DNA of 41,642 bases. Source: Ectothiorhodospiraceae bacterium (lineage in GTDB: Bacteria; Pseudomonadota; Gammaproteobacteria; Nitrococcales; Aquisalimonadaceae). The position numbers and the translations under genes are program-made. The stretch spans positions 1-41,642 of the forward strand of contig JAFIFV010000138.1 of the NCBI GenBank assembly GCA_020831845.1. Reading direction: 5' to 3'. The first letter of the stretch is position 1. Each line of letters opens with the position of its first letter. This document shows positions 41,454-41,642 of the stretch, piece by piece. Under the pieces are notes generated by a model. The model ran no database searches and was not told the origin of the DNA. It was given only the letters and a program-made list of their open reading frames with translations.

Positions 41454-41642
41454 ATGAGCACAATCACCCCCGACTGGAGCATCCCCGGCATTCCGCAGGC
41501 CGGCGGCGGCAGCTTCCCGGTGCGCCGCATCTTCTGCGTGGGCCGCAACTACGCCGCGCATGCCCGCGAGATGGGCCGCGACCCGGACCGCGAGCCGCCG
41601 TTCTTCTTCACCAAGTTCGCCGATTCGGTGGCCCCCAACGGT
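41454..41642 (+). CDS. nagK: Fumarylpyruvate hydrolase (NagK-like), 5' part
   Basis: The first 63 codons; the rest is beyond the window. FAH-family start [20 protein letters not shown], then [18 protein letters not shown], as in NagK/YcgM-type hydrolases. NagK splits fumarylpyruvate to fumarate and pyruvate at the end of the gentisate pathway, in line with the hydroxylase upstream. AAGGAAGG precedes ATG 41454. Gentisate dioxygenase (nagI) and maleylpyruvate isomerase (nagL) are expected just downstream. Family is sure; exact substrate is inferred from context. Confidence 0.85.
   Translation, partial: MSTITPDWSIPGIPQAGGGSFPVRRIFCVGRNYAAHAREMGRDPDREPPFFFTKFADSVAPNG

Noticed and set aside
1..41642. 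tRNA or rRNA genes
   Set aside because: No sequence with tRNA arms or rRNA blocks was recognised on either strand.

Overview
The window is high-GC DNA from a free-living, aerobic, probably salt-tolerant gammaproteobacterium. The grounds are E. coli-like FolX, IlvD and FolE, Pseudomonas-type DadA and rubredoxin reductase, a PHA phasin, a BCCT osmolyte carrier, a sigma-28 chemotaxis promoter and a NagR/NagG/NagH-type aromatic cluster. The genus cannot be fixed from sequence alone; an Ectothiorhodospiraceae- or Oceanospirillales-like organism would fit.

Layout. 1-4 kb: phasin, a large KamA-family radical SAM aminomutase, and a leftward folE-folX-DUF3429 pterin group. 4-8 kb: a 1265-residue PilZ-DUF1631-GGDEF-EAL protein. 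8-13 kb: rubredoxin reductase, DadA-type dehydrogenase, a coupled pair (PQQ sugar dehydrogenase / DUF502), and an Mpo1-like protein. 13.1-13.85 kb: a gene-free, locally AT-rich stretch with a cluster of DnaA-box-like 9-mers. 13.8-20.3 kb: a small Cys-cluster protein, an HDOD protein, a DEDDh exonuclease, oligopeptidase B and a patatin-type outer-membrane protein. 20.3-29 kb: REP repeats, ilvD, a REP-associated tyrosine transposase (RAYT) and a giant tandem UvrA paralogue. 29-36.7 kb: BCCT transporter, MipA/OmpV protein, a YihY pair, REP block, a PadR/DUF2306 pair and a chemoreceptor. 37-41.6 kb: a NahR/NagR-type LysR regulator divergent from a salicylate 5-hydroxylase operon (reductase, alpha, beta, Rieske ferredoxin) that runs into a fumarylpyruvate hydrolase cut by the window end. 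This predicts salicylate to gentisate to fumarylpyruvate breakdown.

The most unusual content is mobile and repetitive DNA that sits inside or exactly at the edges of genes. (1) A palindromic REP family starting with GTAG surrounds the RAYT gene and has entered the neighbouring UvrA-like gene three times, always in one frame and orientation, giving recurrent GAHRxRGAHP peptides in inter-domain regions. (2) Two unrelated miniature inverted-repeat elements (164 and 267 bp) sit at the TA of a stop codon. Taking each out, with one TA, rebuilds a stop codon, and in the second case the same TA belongs to a sigma-28 -35 element. (3) A third element with a split 51-bp inverted repeat lies between the hydroxylase alpha and beta genes. 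It appears to add about 26 residues to alpha and creates a 62-codon leader ORF that links alpha's stop to beta's start.
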